In this document: positions 51,517 to 61,357 of the stretch, piece by piece
Numbering within the stretch: position 1 is the stretch's first letter
How the letters are laid out: every line of letters begins with the position of its first letter
From: Marinobacter sp. HL-58
GTDB taxonomy: Bacteria > Pseudomonadota > Gammaproteobacteria > Pseudomonadales > Oleiphilaceae
DNA length: 64,000 bases
Direction: 5' to 3'
NCBI RefSeq assembly: GCF_001314605.1
Contig: NZ_LIHP01000002.1
Location: forward strand, 62,001-126,000
Position numbers and translations under genes: made by a program
Notes under the pieces: generated by a model
What the model was told of the DNA's origin: nothing
Seen by the model: only the letters and a program-made list of their open reading frames with translations
Databases searched by the model: none

Positions 51517-53685
51517 ATGGACCGAGCGTTAGTCCTCAATAATGTCAAATCCCTGACGCGGGGTAATCTGGGCGTGCCCATCATGTTGATGGGGCTGCTG
51601 GGCATGATGATACTGCCCATGCCAGCGTTCATGCTGGATGTGTTTTTTACCTTCAACATCACCCTGTCCATCGTGATTCTGCTGGTGTGTGTGTATGCCC
51701 TCAGGCCGATGGAGTTTGCATCTTTCCCCACGGTATTGCTGGTGGCTACGCTGCTGAGGCTGGCGCTCAACGTGGCTTCCACGCGGATTGTGCTGCTCAA
51801 CGGCCATGAGGGTGGGGATGCGGCCGGTAAGGTGATCGAATCCTTCGGTGCGGTGCTGATCGGTGGTAACTACGCCGTTGGCCTGGTGGTGTTTGCCATT
51901 CTGATGATCATCAACTTCCTGGTGGTCACCAAGGGTGCCGGCCGGGTTTCCGAGGTAAGCGCGCGCTTTACCCTGGATGCGATGCCCGGCAAGCAGATGG
52001 CCATCGATGCGGACCTCAATGCCGGCCTGATCAACCAGGATGAGGCCAAGCACCGTCGTTTAGAGATCGCCCAGGAAGCTGATTTCTATGGTTCCATGGA
52101 CGGTGCCAGCAAGTTCGTCAAAGGTGATGCCATTGCCGGCCTGCTGATTCTTGCCATCAACCTGATCGGCGGCATCGCCATCGGCATGGCGCAGCATGGT
52201 CTTGATTTCGGTACCGCCACCGAGAACTATGCGCTGCTGACCATCGGTGATGGCCTCGTGGCCCAGATTCCGTCACTGCTGCTGTCCACTTCCGCTGCCA
52301 TCATGGTGACCCGGGTTACGTCAAGCCAGGATATGGGCGGCCAGATTCTTCAGCAGATGTTCAACGCCCCCAAGGCGCTGGGTATTGCCGCGGTTATTCT
52401 TGTCATTCTCGGCCTGATTCCGGGTATGCCCCATCTGGCTTTTCTTGGTCTTGGTGCCATTGCCGGCGCGATTGCCTGGTATATCTGGCAACAGGAGCGC
52501 CAGACGGTTGAGGAAGACGGAGTGTTTCCGGTTCGGGGCGGTGGTGCAAGGCCAGCGGGCCGGGATATTTCATCTCCCGGAGAAGGCGGTGAACAGGGTG
52601 CCCAGCTGCCTGCCCCGGGCGAGACCCGGGAGCTCGGGTGGGACGATGTGGCAACGGTGGATATTGTCGGCCTGGAAGTCGGCTATCGCCTGATTCCGCT
52701 GGTGGACAGATCCCAGGGCGGGCAGTTACTGAGCCGGATCAAGGGGGTGCGCAAGAAGCTCTCCCAGGATCTCGGTTTCCTGATGCCGTCGGTTCATATC
52801 CGTGACAACCTGGACCTGATGCCCAATGTGTATCGGATTACGTTGATGGGCGTCACCATTGCCGAGGCGGAAATCCATCCGGACCGGGAACTGGCCATTG
52901 ATCCGGGGCAGGTATTCGGCAAGATCGAGGGCATTGAGGGTAAGGACCCGGCCTTCGGCCTGGATGCCAGCTGGATTGAACCGGACAAGAAAGACCAGGC
53001 GCAGACCCTGGGTTACACAGTGGTGGATGCCAGTACCGTGGTGGCCACCCATCTCAACCAGATCCTCCAGAAACACGCCCATGAATTGCTGGGCCACGAG
53101 GAAGTCCAGAAATGGCTGGATCAGCTGGAGAAGGTATCGCCGAAGCTGGCGGAAGAGCTGGTACCTACCACCATCTCCATCAGTCTGTTGCTGAAAGTGC
53201 TGCAGAATCTGCTGAAAGAGGAAGTGCCGATCCGGGATATGCGCTCCATCGCAGAGGCGATTGTGAACGTGCATCCAAAGAGCCAGGACCCGAAACTGCT
53301 GACCACGGTGGCCCGCCAGGCATTGCGCCGGATGATTGTTCAGAGCATCTGCGGCAACGACTCGGAAATCCCGGTGATCACGCTGGATCCGGACCTGGAA
53401 CAGTTATTGCTAAAGTCCATGCAGCAGAGTCAACAATCCGGCGGTCAGGAAGACATCGGACTGGTGCTGGAGCCGAATATGGTCGAGAAGCTGCAGCGCT
53501 CTCTCCAGGACAGCGTTCAGCGCCAGGAGATGCTGGGCAAGCCGGCCATATTGTTGGTGTCCGGGCCGTTACGGCCGGTACTGGCAAAGTTTGCAAGTTT
53601 CGGAGTAGAGCGATTGCACGTGTTGTCGTACCAGGAAATTCCGGATAACAAACAGATCACCATTGTGGCGTCCGTAGGCCAGTAA
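51517..53685 (+). CDS. flhA: FlhA, flagellar export gate protein
   Basis: A 722-residue protein: eight membrane helices in the first ~330 residues, with the FHIPEP-family region (VLLVATLLRLALNVASTRIV; VVTKGAGRVSEVSARFTLDA; FYGSMDGASKFVKGDAIAGL), then a linker and the cytoplasmic nonameric ring domain. FlhA couples proton flow to export. It begins a second flagellar block after the upp-uraA interruption. Confidence 0.97.
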   Translation: MDRALVLNNVKSLTRGNLGVPIMLMGLLGMMILPMPAFMLDVFFTFNITLSIVILLVCVYALRPMEFASFPTVLLVATLLRLALNVASTRIVLLNGHEGGDAAGKVIESFGAVLIGGNYAVGLVVFAILMIINFLVVTKGAGRVSEVSARFTLDAMPGKQMAIDADLNAGLINQDEAKHRRLEIAQEADFYGSMDGASKFVKGDAIAGLLILAINLIGGIAIGMAQHGLDFGTATENYALLTIGDGLVAQIPSLLLSTSAAIMVTRVTSSQDMGGQILQQMFNAPKALGIAAVILVILGLIPGMPHLAFLGLGAIAGAIAWYIWQQERQTVEEDGVFPVRGGGARPAGRDISSPGEGGEQGAQLPAPGETRELGWDDVATVDIVGLEVGYRLIPLVDRSQGGQLLSRIKGVRKKLSQDLGFLMPSVHIRDNLDLMPNVYRITLMGVTIAEAEIHPDRELAIDPGQVFGKIEGIEGKDPAFGLDASWIEPDKKDQAQTLGYTVVDASTVVATHLNQILQKHAHELLGHEEVQKWLDQLEKVSPKLAEELVPTTISISLLLKVLQNLLKEEVPIRDMRSIAEAIVNVHPKSQDPKLLTTVARQALRRMIVQSICGNDSEIPVITLDPDLEQLLLKSMQQSQQSGGQEDIGLVLEPNMVEKLQRSLQDSVQRQEMLGKPAILLVSGPLRPVLAKFASFGVERLHVLSYQEIPDNKQITIVASVGQ

Positions 53686-53744
53686 GGCCGCGGGCGGCAA
53701 GGCGGAAGGCGCCGGCAAGCGCTTACCGGGGAGGAAGTGTCATC

Positions 53745-55040
53745 ATGAAAGTAAAACGGTTTTTTGCTCAGAGTATGGCAGAGGCATTGCGTCAGGTGCG
53801 GGAACAGATGGGTCCGGATGCGGTGATTCTGTCGAATCGTCGGGTGGATGGCGGCGTCGAAATCGTGACAGCGCTTGATTACGACGAAAATATGGCGCGA
53901 CAGCGCCTGGGCGCTGCAGCGAGGGAGGCCACCAATGGATCCCGGCTGGCAGAGTTGCAGGCGGAACAGCATCGCCGCCTGGAGGATGAGCTTGGCCGTT
54001 CACGGGATCGCATACGGGAAGTCCGTGAAAAGCGTGCTGCCCAGGGTGGCCGGAACAATGGCATGGATTCTGGCTACGCCAGTGTGGCAGCCGAGGCGTT
54101 TTCCGGCAGCGACATGGCGCTGGAGGAACCGGTTGCAGCGGACTCGACATACTCCGGGGAGCTGGCGCAGATGCGTGCCGAAATCAGCTCCCTCAGGGAT
54201 CTGGTCAGTGCCCGCCGCGAACCGGAGCCTGAAAAAACAGCGGTGAACGCTGTTCAGCAACGGCTGGCGGAACGGCTGCAGGAATTCGGACTTGGAGCGG
54301 AACTTGCCGGCTCTCTTTCCCGGCGTCACCGGGCAGGGCGCCTTGAGGATGGCTGGAAACAGTCCCTGAAGATGCTGGCGGCAGGTGTGAAGACAACCCG
54401 CAGCGAGTGGGCGGAAGAGGGCGGCGTCTATGCCCTGGTAGGGCCCACCGGTTCCGGTAAGACCACCACCATTGGTAAGCTTGCGGCTCATTATGTGCTT
54501 CGCCACGGAGCCGACTCCATTGCGCTGGTCACCACCGACCGCTATCGGGTGGCAGCCCATGAGCAATTGTTCGTATTCGGACGTATCCTGAACGTGCCTG
54601 TGCGGGTTGTGGATGAGTCCCATTCCCTGGACGACATACTGGACGAGTTATCCGACCGGCACCTTGTGCTTATTGATACCGCAGGCTTGACCAGCACCGA
54701 TAAGGGCTACGAAGAACAACTTACCGAACTGGCACGCAGTCATCATCGTATCCGTACCCATCTGGTGGTTTCCGCAACCAGCCAGCCACGCATCATGAAA
54801 TCCGTCTGGCATTGCTATAAGATGGCAAATCTAACGGGGTGTGTGATGACGAAAATTGATGAAGCACTGACCCTGGGTGAATCGCTGGGATTTGTCATGG
54901 AAACGGGATTGCCGGTGGCCTATTACACCGACGGACAGAAAATCCCGGAAGACCTGCACCACGCCGAGTCCATTCCGCTGGTGCGGCTGGCCGTGGAAAG
55001 GCTGAAAAGACTCCAGCAGCAAGAGGCAGTCGCTGTTTGA
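53745..55040 (+). CDS. flhF: FlhF, SRP-type GTPase placing the polar flagellum
   Basis: A 431-residue protein with an N-terminal basic/helical region (MKVKRFFAQSMAEALRQVRE), a variable middle and an SRP-like GTPase (P-loop GPTGSGKTTTIGKLA, LVTTDRYRVAAHEQL, LIDTAGLTSTD, TKIDEALTLGESL). FlhF marks the pole for flagellar assembly. ATG 53745 lies 59 bp after flhA, with GGAGGAAG upstream. Confidence 0.96.
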   Translation: MKVKRFFAQSMAEALRQVREQMGPDAVILSNRRVDGGVEIVTALDYDENMARQRLGAAAREATNGSRLAELQAEQHRRLEDELGRSRDRIREVREKRAAQGGRNNGMDSGYASVAAEAFSGSDMALEEPVAADSTYSGELAQMRAEISSLRDLVSARREPEPEKTAVNAVQQRLAERLQEFGLGAELAGSLSRRHRAGRLEDGWKQSLKMLAAGVKTTRSEWAEEGGVYALVGPTGSGKTTTIGKLAAHYVLRHGADSIALVTTDRYRVAAHEQLFVFGRILNVPVRVVDESHSLDDILDELSDRHLVLIDTAGLTSTDKGYEEQLTELARSHHRIRTHLVVSATSQPRIMKSVWHCYKMANLTGCVMTKIDEALTLGESLGFVMETGLPVAYYTDGQKIPEDLHHAESIPLVRLAVERLKRLQQQEAVAV

Positions 55041-55094
55041 CGACAACAGAGCCTGCGGTTATGCGGTTAAACGTGGCAAGAGATCAGAGTCAGT

Positions 55095-55907
55095 ATGAGC
55101 AGACCACATCCGGTACAGGTGATTGCAGTTTCCGGCGGGAAGGGGGGCGTTGGTAAAAGTAACGTTGCGGTAAACCTGGGAATTGCCCTTGCACAGAAAG
55201 GGCGGCGTGTCGTGCTGCTGGATGCCGATCTCGGCCTTGGCAATATTGATGTGTTGCTGGGGATTACCGCCAACCGGAATATCCAGGATGTCATTGCCGG
55301 AGAGTGCGACCTGCGCGACGTGCTGGTGGATGGCCCTGGCGGAATCAAGATTGTACCGGCTTCCTCCGGTACCCAGCGTATGACCCAGCTGACTTCTCTC
55401 GAGCACGCCGGCCTGATCAACGCCTTCAGCGAACTGGGTGACCAGATTGATGTACTGATCGTGGATACCGCAGCCGGCATATCCGATTCTGTGGTCAGCT
55501 TCCTGCGCGCCTCCCAGGAGCTGCTGCTGGTTGTCTGTGATGAACCTACCTCCATAACCGACGCCTACGCACTGATCAAGCTGATGAACAGGGATTACGG
55601 CACCAACCGCTTCCGTATCCTGGCGAACCAGGTTCGTAATGAGCAGGAAGGCCGTCACCTTTTCGAAAAACTGACCAGGGTCACCGAGCGGTTCCTGGAT
55701 GTGGCGCTACAATATGTGGGTATAGTGCCTTACGACGAGGCCGTGAAAAAGTCAGTCCAGCGCCAGCGCGCTGTACTTGATGCCTATCCCCGTGCCAAAG
55801 CATCGCTCGCCATCAAGAGCCTGGCGGACAAGGTTGACAGCTGGCCATTGCCGCAGTCCCCCAGGGGACATCTGGAATTCTTTGTGGAGCGGCTCGTCGA
55901 AGTCTGA
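55095..55907 (+). CDS. fleN: FleN/FlhG, MinD-like flagellar number regulator
   Basis: A 270-residue ParA/MinD ATPase with deviant Walker A SGGKGGVGKSNVAVNLG and LLDADLGLGNIDVLLG. It limits flagellar number by binding FleQ and stimulating FlhF GTPase in Pseudomonas and Vibrio. It lacks MinD's long C-terminal amphipathic helix but ends EFFVERLVEV. The order flhF-fleN-fliA is the polar flagellate order. Confidence 0.94.
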   Translation: MSRPHPVQVIAVSGGKGGVGKSNVAVNLGIALAQKGRRVVLLDADLGLGNIDVLLGITANRNIQDVIAGECDLRDVLVDGPGGIKIVPASSGTQRMTQLTSLEHAGLINAFSELGDQIDVLIVDTAAGISDSVVSFLRASQELLLVVCDEPTSITDAYALIKLMNRDYGTNRFRILANQVRNEQEGRHLFEKLTRVTERFLDVALQYVGIVPYDEAVKKSVQRQRAVLDAYPRAKASLAIKSLADKVDSWPLPQSPRGHLEFFVERLVEV

Positions 55908-55937
55908 TTTTGATCCTGTCACTGAAAAGCCGGATAC

Positions 55938-56669
55938 ATGACATTGGCGAAAGAACTTGGAATCTACCACAGGACTGGCACACGGGGCCCCTCACAGCTT
56001 GTTGAGGAGCAGGCCCCGCTGGTCAAGAAAATAGCACTTCATCTCATGGCCCGGCTGCCGGCCTCGGTTCAGCTCGAGGACCTGATGCAGGCCGGTATGA
56101 TCGGCCTGCTGGAAGCAGCCCAGCGCTACAGTTCCACCAAGGGAGCCACCTTCGAAACTTACGCGGGCATCCGTATCCGTGGTGCCATGGTGGACGAGAT
56201 TCGCAAGGGGGACTGGGTTCCCCGCTCCGTGCACAGAAATTCCCGCCGCATTGCCAAGGCCATCAAGGCCGTTGAGGACCGACTGGGCCGCGAAGCCCTG
56301 GACTGGGAAGTTGCCGAGGAACTCGGCATGGGCCTCGATGAATACCATTCCTCACTGAGTGATGCCAACAGTGGCCGACTTTTTAGCCTCGATGAGCTCA
56401 ATGAATCCGGAGAGCTGCCGATAGACGAAGCAGAGGCCAGTGATAATCCACTGGATGGTTTGGCATCGGACAACTTCCGGAACAACCTGGCCGCTGCGAT
56501 TGGCGATCTGCCGGAACGCGAAAAACTGGTTCTGAGTCTTTACTACCAGGAAGAGCTGAACCTGAAGGAAATCGGCGCGGTTCTGGGTGTCAGCGAAAGC
56601 CGGGTGAGCCAGATTCACAGCCAGGCAGCACTTCGTCTGCGGGGGCGGCTCTCGGACTGGCAACAGTAA
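55938..56669 (+). CDS. fliA: FliA, sigma-28 flagellar sigma factor
   Basis: A 243-residue sigma-28. Region 2 (LEDLMQAGMIGLLEAAQRYS; FETYAGIRIRGAMVDEIRKG), region 3 and region 4 (EELNLKEIGAVLGVSESRVS) are complete. It is held by FlgM until hook completion. A sigma-28 promoter is visible at 63026. It lies 30 bp after fleN. Confidence 0.97.
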   Translation: MTLAKELGIYHRTGTRGPSQLVEEQAPLVKKIALHLMARLPASVQLEDLMQAGMIGLLEAAQRYSSTKGATFETYAGIRIRGAMVDEIRKGDWVPRSVHRNSRRIAKAIKAVEDRLGREALDWEVAEELGMGLDEYHSSLSDANSGRLFSLDELNESGELPIDEAEASDNPLDGLASDNFRNNLAAAIGDLPEREKLVLSLYYQEELNLKEIGAVLGVSESRVSQIHSQAALRLRGRLSDWQQ

Positions 56670-56835
56670 GTCCCGTTGAGCTGAGGTTGCAAAGCATTCT
56701 TTACTGTAGCCTTTTGGTAACCGGCGCTTTACAACCCGGCGAAAGGCCACACAATAAGCGGTTAATCTCCCGGCTTGCTAGACTGATGGCCGGAAGCCTG
56801 AAACGAATTCCGGGCGTTTAAAACTGGAGGTCCCA

Positions 56836-57219
56836 TTGGACAAGAACATGAAAATCCTGATTGTGGATGACTTCTCCACGATGCGACGGATCATCAAGAA
56901 CCTGCTTCGTGATCTCGGTTTCACCAACACCGACGAAGCGGACGACGGCAATACCGCGTTGCCAATGCTTCGAAGCGGTAAGTACGATTTCCTGGTTACG
57001 GACTGGAACATGCCGGGCATGTCCGGGCTGGATCTGCTCAAGGCAGTTCGCGCCGATGAAAACCTCAAAACCCTGCCGGTGCTGATGGTGACTGCAGAAG
57101 CGAAACGGGATCAGATCGTGGCGGCAGCGCAGGCTGGCGTTAACGGCTACGTGGTCAAGCCGTTTACCGCAGCGGTACTCAAGGAGAAGATTGAGAAAAT
57201 CTTCGAGCGAATCCAGTAA
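56836..57219 (+). CDS. cheY: CheY, chemotaxis response regulator
   Basis: A 127-residue single receiver domain, nearly CheY-standard: acidic pair in [17 protein letters not shown], phospho-Asp in [14 protein letters not shown], Thr in [10 protein letters not shown] and Lys in [14 protein letters not shown]. The start is read as TTG 56836, which has GGAGG 5 bases upstream; ATG 56848 is the alternative. Phospho-CheY binds the FliM N-terminal peptide. I see no clear sigma-28 site in the 166-bp gap after fliA. Confidence 0.96.
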   Translation: MDKNMKILIVDDFSTMRRIIKNLLRDLGFTNTDEADDGNTALPMLRSGKYDFLVTDWNMPGMSGLDLLKAVRADENLKTLPVLMVTAEAKRDQIVAAAQAGVNGYVVKPFTAAVLKEKIEKIFERIQ

Positions 57220-57240
57220 TCAGAGGTCGGACGGGCTCCC

Positions 57241-58029
57241 ATGAGCGAAAATGACAAGAATCAACAGGGCCTCGACCCGGAGATTACGGAAAAACTCCGC
57301 AGTCAGGCCGCTGAGCTGGTTGAGCAGGTGAATGCGGGAGAATATGGCCGGGCCATGACCCTGATCAATGATCTCAGCGAGGTAAGGGATCAGAGTCTGT
57401 ACCGGGAGGTAGGCCGGCTCACCCGCAGCCTCCACGAGGCCATTCGTAACTTCCAGATTGATCCGCGTAATGCCGAACAGTCCGAAGCGCTGTCAAAAAT
57501 GACCGACGCATCGGATCGCCTTGAATACGTTGTTCAGATGACCGGAAAGGCGGCAAACCGGACCATGGACCTGGTGGAAGAAGCCATGCCCCGGGCCAGC
57601 GCCATTCGTGATGAGGCGGCGGAGCTGAGGGATGAGTGGCAAAGGCTGCGTCGCCGGGAGATGGCTCCGGAGGAATTCCGCGAACTCTATGCCCGTATCG
57701 ATACCTTCTTCGTCAGCCTTAACGCAGACGCCGGCGCCATGTACGAAAACCTGTCGGAAATACTGCTGGCACAGGATTTCCAGGACCTGACCGGCCAGGT
57801 TATCCAGAAGGTCACCACGCTGGTGAAGGAAGTCGAGGAACACCTGTTGAGCCTGGTGGTCATGGCCAGCCATGTGGATCAGATCACCGGCACGGTTCAC
57901 GAACTGGAAGAGAAGGACAAGGTATCTGCGGAGCAGGGCGTCGGGCCACAGATCAAGGCCCAGGAACGCGAAGATGTTGTATCGGGCCAGGACGATGTTG
58001 ATGATCTTCTGTCCAGTCTCGGTTTCTGA
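57241..58029 (+). CDS. cheZ: CheZ, CheY-P phosphatase
   Basis: A 262-residue long-helical protein. The catalytic Gln lies in LAQDFQDLTGQVIQKVTTLV, the family signature, and the C-terminal CheY-binding peptide is present (DDVDDLLSSLGF). It lies 21 bp after cheY and 17 bp before cheA, so it is co-transcribed with them. Confidence 0.95.
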   Translation: MSENDKNQQGLDPEITEKLRSQAAELVEQVNAGEYGRAMTLINDLSEVRDQSLYREVGRLTRSLHEAIRNFQIDPRNAEQSEALSKMTDASDRLEYVVQMTGKAANRTMDLVEEAMPRASAIRDEAAELRDEWQRLRRREMAPEEFRELYARIDTFFVSLNADAGAMYENLSEILLAQDFQDLTGQVIQKVTTLVKEVEEHLLSLVVMASHVDQITGTVHELEEKDKVSAEQGVGPQIKAQEREDVVSGQDDVDDLLSSLGF

Positions 58030-58046
58030 GGAAAAGAGGGTAACCC

Positions 58047-60179
58047 ATGGCGCTTGATGCCGATGAAGAGATCCTGCAGGACTTCCTTGTTGAAGCAGGC
58101 GAGATACTCGAAAAACTGTCTGAGCAACTGGTCGATCTTGAGCAACATCCGGATGACAGTGATCTGCTCAACGCCATTTTCCGCGGCTTTCACACGGTAA
58201 AGGGCGGTGCCGGCTTTCTCCAGCTGGACGCCCTGGTCAGCTGCTGCCATTCCGCAGAGAACGTGTTTGATATCCTGCGTAATCACAAGCGCAAGGTGGA
58301 CTCCGAGCTGATGGACGTAGTGCTCGAGGCGCTGGACCATGTCAACGCCATGTTCGAGCAGGTTCGCCACCACGAGGAGCCCACACCTGCCCCCGCCGAA
58401 CTTATCGCTGCCCTGGATGCGCTGGCAAAACCCGCCTCCGAAGCCCCGGCTGCGACGCCTGTGGCCGATTCCGCGAAAGAGGCCGGCTCGAGCGACGATA
58501 ACGGTGACATCACTGACGACGAATTCGAGCAGTTACTGGACGCCCTTGAAGACGAGAAGGGCAGCAATGCGGCCGGTTCCGCTGGCAGCGGTGCGTCCGC
58601 CGGAGGCGGTGATAGCGGTGACGACGAAATATCCGATGACGAATTTGAAGCCCTGCTGGACCAGCTTCATGGCAAGGGCCAGTTTTCCGGCCCCCCGGAG
58701 GCCGGCGCGACCGGTGAGCAGAAGGGGGAAGCCACCACAGGCGCCGGCGACAATGGCGCTGGCAGTGATGACCTGATTTCCGACGACGAGTTTGAAAAGC
58801 TGCTGGACGACCTGCATGGCAAGGGTGGAAGTCCCACTGCTGAAAGCTCCGGCGCTTCGCCATCCCCTGCCAGCGGCAAGCCGGATGCCGGAGCGGCCAG
58901 CCCGGGCACAGAGAAACCTGCCAGATCCGCTGGCAAGCCTGAAACAGGGCCGGCCGAAAAAGGCGGTGCGAGTTCGGCTGCGCCGGCGATGCCTTCCCGT
59001 GACGCCAGCGCTCCGGTCGCCGAGACATCCGTCCGGGTCGACACCAAGCGGCTTGATGACATCATGAACATGGTGGGTGAGCTGGTGCTGGTGCGCAATC
59101 GCCTGCAGCGCCTGGGTGCCCAGAGTGAAGACGAGCACATGCACAAGGCCGTCTCCAACCTGGATGTGGTCACCACGGACCTCCAGTCCGCGGTGATGGC
59201 CACGCGGATGCAGCCCATCAAGAAGGTCTTTGGCCGCTTCCCTCGTGTGGTTCGCGACCTGGCGCGGAATCTCAAGAAAGAAATCAACCTCGAGATGCAC
59301 GGTGAAGATACCGACCTGGACAAGAACCTGGTCGAGGCGCTGTCTGATCCCCTGGTCCACCTGGTTCGCAACTCCGTTGACCATGGTATAGAAGCACCGG
59401 ACGTCCGTGAAAAAGCCGGCAAACCCCGTCAGGGTACCGTTACCCTCTCCGCAGAGCAGGAAGGCGACCATATCCTGTTGTCCATCGAGGACGACGGCGC
59501 GGGTATGGATCCGGATGTGCTGCGGCGTAAAGCGGTGGAAAAAGGCATTTACGATCAGGATGCTGCCGACCGGCTGAGCAACGCCGAGTGCTATAACCTG
59601 ATTTTTGCCGCCGGCTTTTCCACCAAGGAGCAGATCTCGGATGTATCCGGGCGTGGCGTCGGCATGGATGTGGTCAAAACCAAGATCGGCCAGCTTAACG
59701 GCCAGCTGAACGTGGAGTCGGAACTCGGCAAGGGTTCCCGTATCGTTATCAAGGTCCCGCTGACCCTGGCGATCATGCCGACCCTGATGATCATGCTCGG
59801 GGACCAGTCCTTTGCCTTGCCACTGGTCAACGTGGTGGAGATTTTCCACCTGGATCTGAGCAAGAAGAATATCGTTGATGGTCGCGAGTGTATCGTGGTT
59901 CGCGACAAGGTCTTCCCGCTGTTCCATATCAAGCGCTGGCTGGTAAAGGGGGCGGCCGGAGAACCGGAGCCTGAAAACGCCCATGTGGTGATTGTCGCCA
60001 TGGGCACCCGTCGCGTCGGCTTTGTCGTGGATCAGCTCATTGGCCAGGAAGAAGTGGTGATCAAGCCCCTCGGTCGTGCTCTGCAGGGAACGCCGGGCAT
60101 GGCGGGCGCGACCATCACCGGCGATGGCCGTATCGCACTTATTATTGACGTTCCGAGCCTGCTGCAGAATTACGGCTGA
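58047..60179 (+). CDS. cheA: CheA, chemotaxis histidine kinase with repeated linker motif
   Basis: A 710-residue kinase. The P1 Hpt domain has His49 in FRGFHTVKGGAGF. Dimerization and kinase domains follow (NMVGELVLVRNRL; LVRNSVDHGIE; VSGRGVGMDVVKT), then a CheW-like C-terminus. The linker has three copies of an acidic motif near residues 155, 195 and 244 (ITDDEFEQLLDALEDEKG, ISDDEFEALLDQLHGKG, ISDDEFEKLLDDLHGKG) separated by Gly/Ala-rich spacers. I see no standard P2 (CheY-binding) domain, so these repeats may take that role. Confidence 0.95.
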   Translation: MALDADEEILQDFLVEAGEILEKLSEQLVDLEQHPDDSDLLNAIFRGFHTVKGGAGFLQLDALVSCCHSAENVFDILRNHKRKVDSELMDVVLEALDHVNAMFEQVRHHEEPTPAPAELIAALDALAKPASEAPAATPVADSAKEAGSSDDNGDITDDEFEQLLDALEDEKGSNAAGSAGSGASAGGGDSGDDEISDDEFEALLDQLHGKGQFSGPPEAGATGEQKGEATTGAGDNGAGSDDLISDDEFEKLLDDLHGKGGSPTAESSGASPSPASGKPDAGAASPGTEKPARSAGKPETGPAEKGGASSAAPAMPSRDASAPVAETSVRVDTKRLDDIMNMVGELVLVRNRLQRLGAQSEDEHMHKAVSNLDVVTTDLQSAVMATRMQPIKKVFGRFPRVVRDLARNLKKEINLEMHGEDTDLDKNLVEALSDPLVHLVRNSVDHGIEAPDVREKAGKPRQGTVTLSAEQEGDHILLSIEDDGAGMDPDVLRRKAVEKGIYDQDAADRLSNAECYNLIFAAGFSTKEQISDVSGRGVGMDVVKTKIGQLNGQLNVESELGKGSRIVIKVPLTLAIMPTLMIMLGDQSFALPLVNVVEIFHLDLSKKNIVDGRECIVVRDKVFPLFHIKRWLVKGAAGEPEPENAHVVIVAMGTRRVGFVVDQLIGQEEVVIKPLGRALQGTPGMAGATITGDGRIALIIDVPSLLQNYG

Positions 60180-60217
60180 AGCACCCTTGTCAGCGGGCCC
60201 GCACTTAGGAGAAATGG

Positions 60218-61357
60218 ATGACGGTTTCTGTCCTGGTCGTTGATGATTCAGGTTTCTTCCGCAAGCGGCTGACGGAAATCCTGACCGCATCAGGTCAGAT
60301 CAAGGTAGTGGGCGTTGCCACGAATGGTCGTGAAGGCGTGGAACTGGCGGAAAAGCTGCGGCCTGATGTGATCACCATGGATTACGAAATGCCGGTGATG
60401 GACGGTATTACCGCCGTTCGCGAAATCATGAAGCGGCATTCCATCCCCGTGCTGATGTTCTCGTCCCTGACCTATGAAGGCGCCCGGGTTACCCTCGATG
60501 CCCTTGAAGCCGGCGCGGTGGATTTTCTGCCCAAGAATTTCGAGGAAATTGCCAGGGATTCCAGCCAGCTCCAGAAAATCCTGATTGATCGTATCCTCGA
60601 TGTTGCCGGCAGCCGGCCGGGAGCAAAATCCGCCCCTTCGCCTGTTACACCACCGGCGGCTCCGTCTGCCCCGGAAAAACGCGCGGCCCCGGCGAGCCCA
60701 CGCCCCGAGCGCGGGCGTGAAATGCCCCGGCCCGCACCGGAGCCACAGGCGCCGGCCCGGCCCGCAACCCGGCGTGGTTCCGCGAAGCACTACAGCGTGG
60801 TAGCCATTGGCACCTCAACCGGCGGCCCGGTTGCACTGCAGAAGGTGCTGATGGCACTGCCGGCCGGATTTCCTGCCCCGTTGGTGCTGATCCAGCACAT
60901 GCCAGCCAGTTTTACCCCTGCCTTTGCAGAGCGCCTGAACAAACTCTGCCGGATTGAGGTTCGCCAGGCGGTCGATGGCGACATGCTCAAACCGGGGCTG
61001 GCTCTGCTGGCTCCCGGTGGCAAGCAGATGATGATTGAAAACCGGGGCGGCCAGGGCCGGGTGCGGATCCTGCCCGGCGATGACCGCCTCAACTACAAAC
61101 CCTGTGTGGATGTCACCTTTGGTTCCCTGGCGCGAAGTTTCCCCGGAAAGACTCTCGGGGTGATCCTCACCGGCATGGGCGCAGACGGCAAGGAAGGCTG
61201 CCGGCTGATGAAACAGAGTGGTTCTGATATCTGGTCCCAGGATGAGAAAACATCGGTGATCTACGGTATGCCCATGGCGGTGGCCAAAGCCGGTCTGACG
61301 GACCAGGTGCTGCCCCTCGAGGACATTGGCCCGCGACTGGTCGAGGGAGTGAGCTGA
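60218..61357 (+). CDS. cheB: CheB, chemoreceptor methylesterase
   Basis: A 379-residue protein with a receiver domain (phospho-Asp in VITMDYEMPVMDGI), a long Pro/Ala-rich linker (about 135-190) and a methylesterase domain with catalytic Ser in AIGTSTGGPVAL, the His in LIQHMPASFT and Asp in GVILTGMGADGKEG. It removes methyl groups from receptors. The motC start overlaps its stop (TGATG). Confidence 0.96.
   Translation: MTVSVLVVDDSGFFRKRLTEILTASGQIKVVGVATNGREGVELAEKLRPDVITMDYEMPVMDGITAVREIMKRHSIPVLMFSSLTYEGARVTLDALEAGAVDFLPKNFEEIARDSSQLQKILIDRILDVAGSRPGAKSAPSPVTPPAAPSAPEKRAAPASPRPERGREMPRPAPEPQAPARPATRRGSAKHYSVVAIGTSTGGPVALQKVLMALPAGFPAPLVLIQHMPASFTPAFAERLNKLCRIEVRQAVDGDMLKPGLALLAPGGKQMMIENRGGQGRVRILPGDDRLNYKPCVDVTFGSLARSFPGKTLGVILTGMGADGKEGCRLMKQSGSDIWSQDEKTSVIYGMPMAVAKAGLTDQVLPLEDIGPRLVEGVS

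Noticed and set aside
56670..56835. Sigma-28 promoter before cheY
   Set aside because: I looked for a GCCGATAA-type -10 and found none with proper spacing, so none is claimed.
58533..60290. 585-residue open frame antisense to cheA and the cheB start
   Set aside because: cheA is certain in the other strand; this frame is a codon-bias shadow with no recognisable fold.
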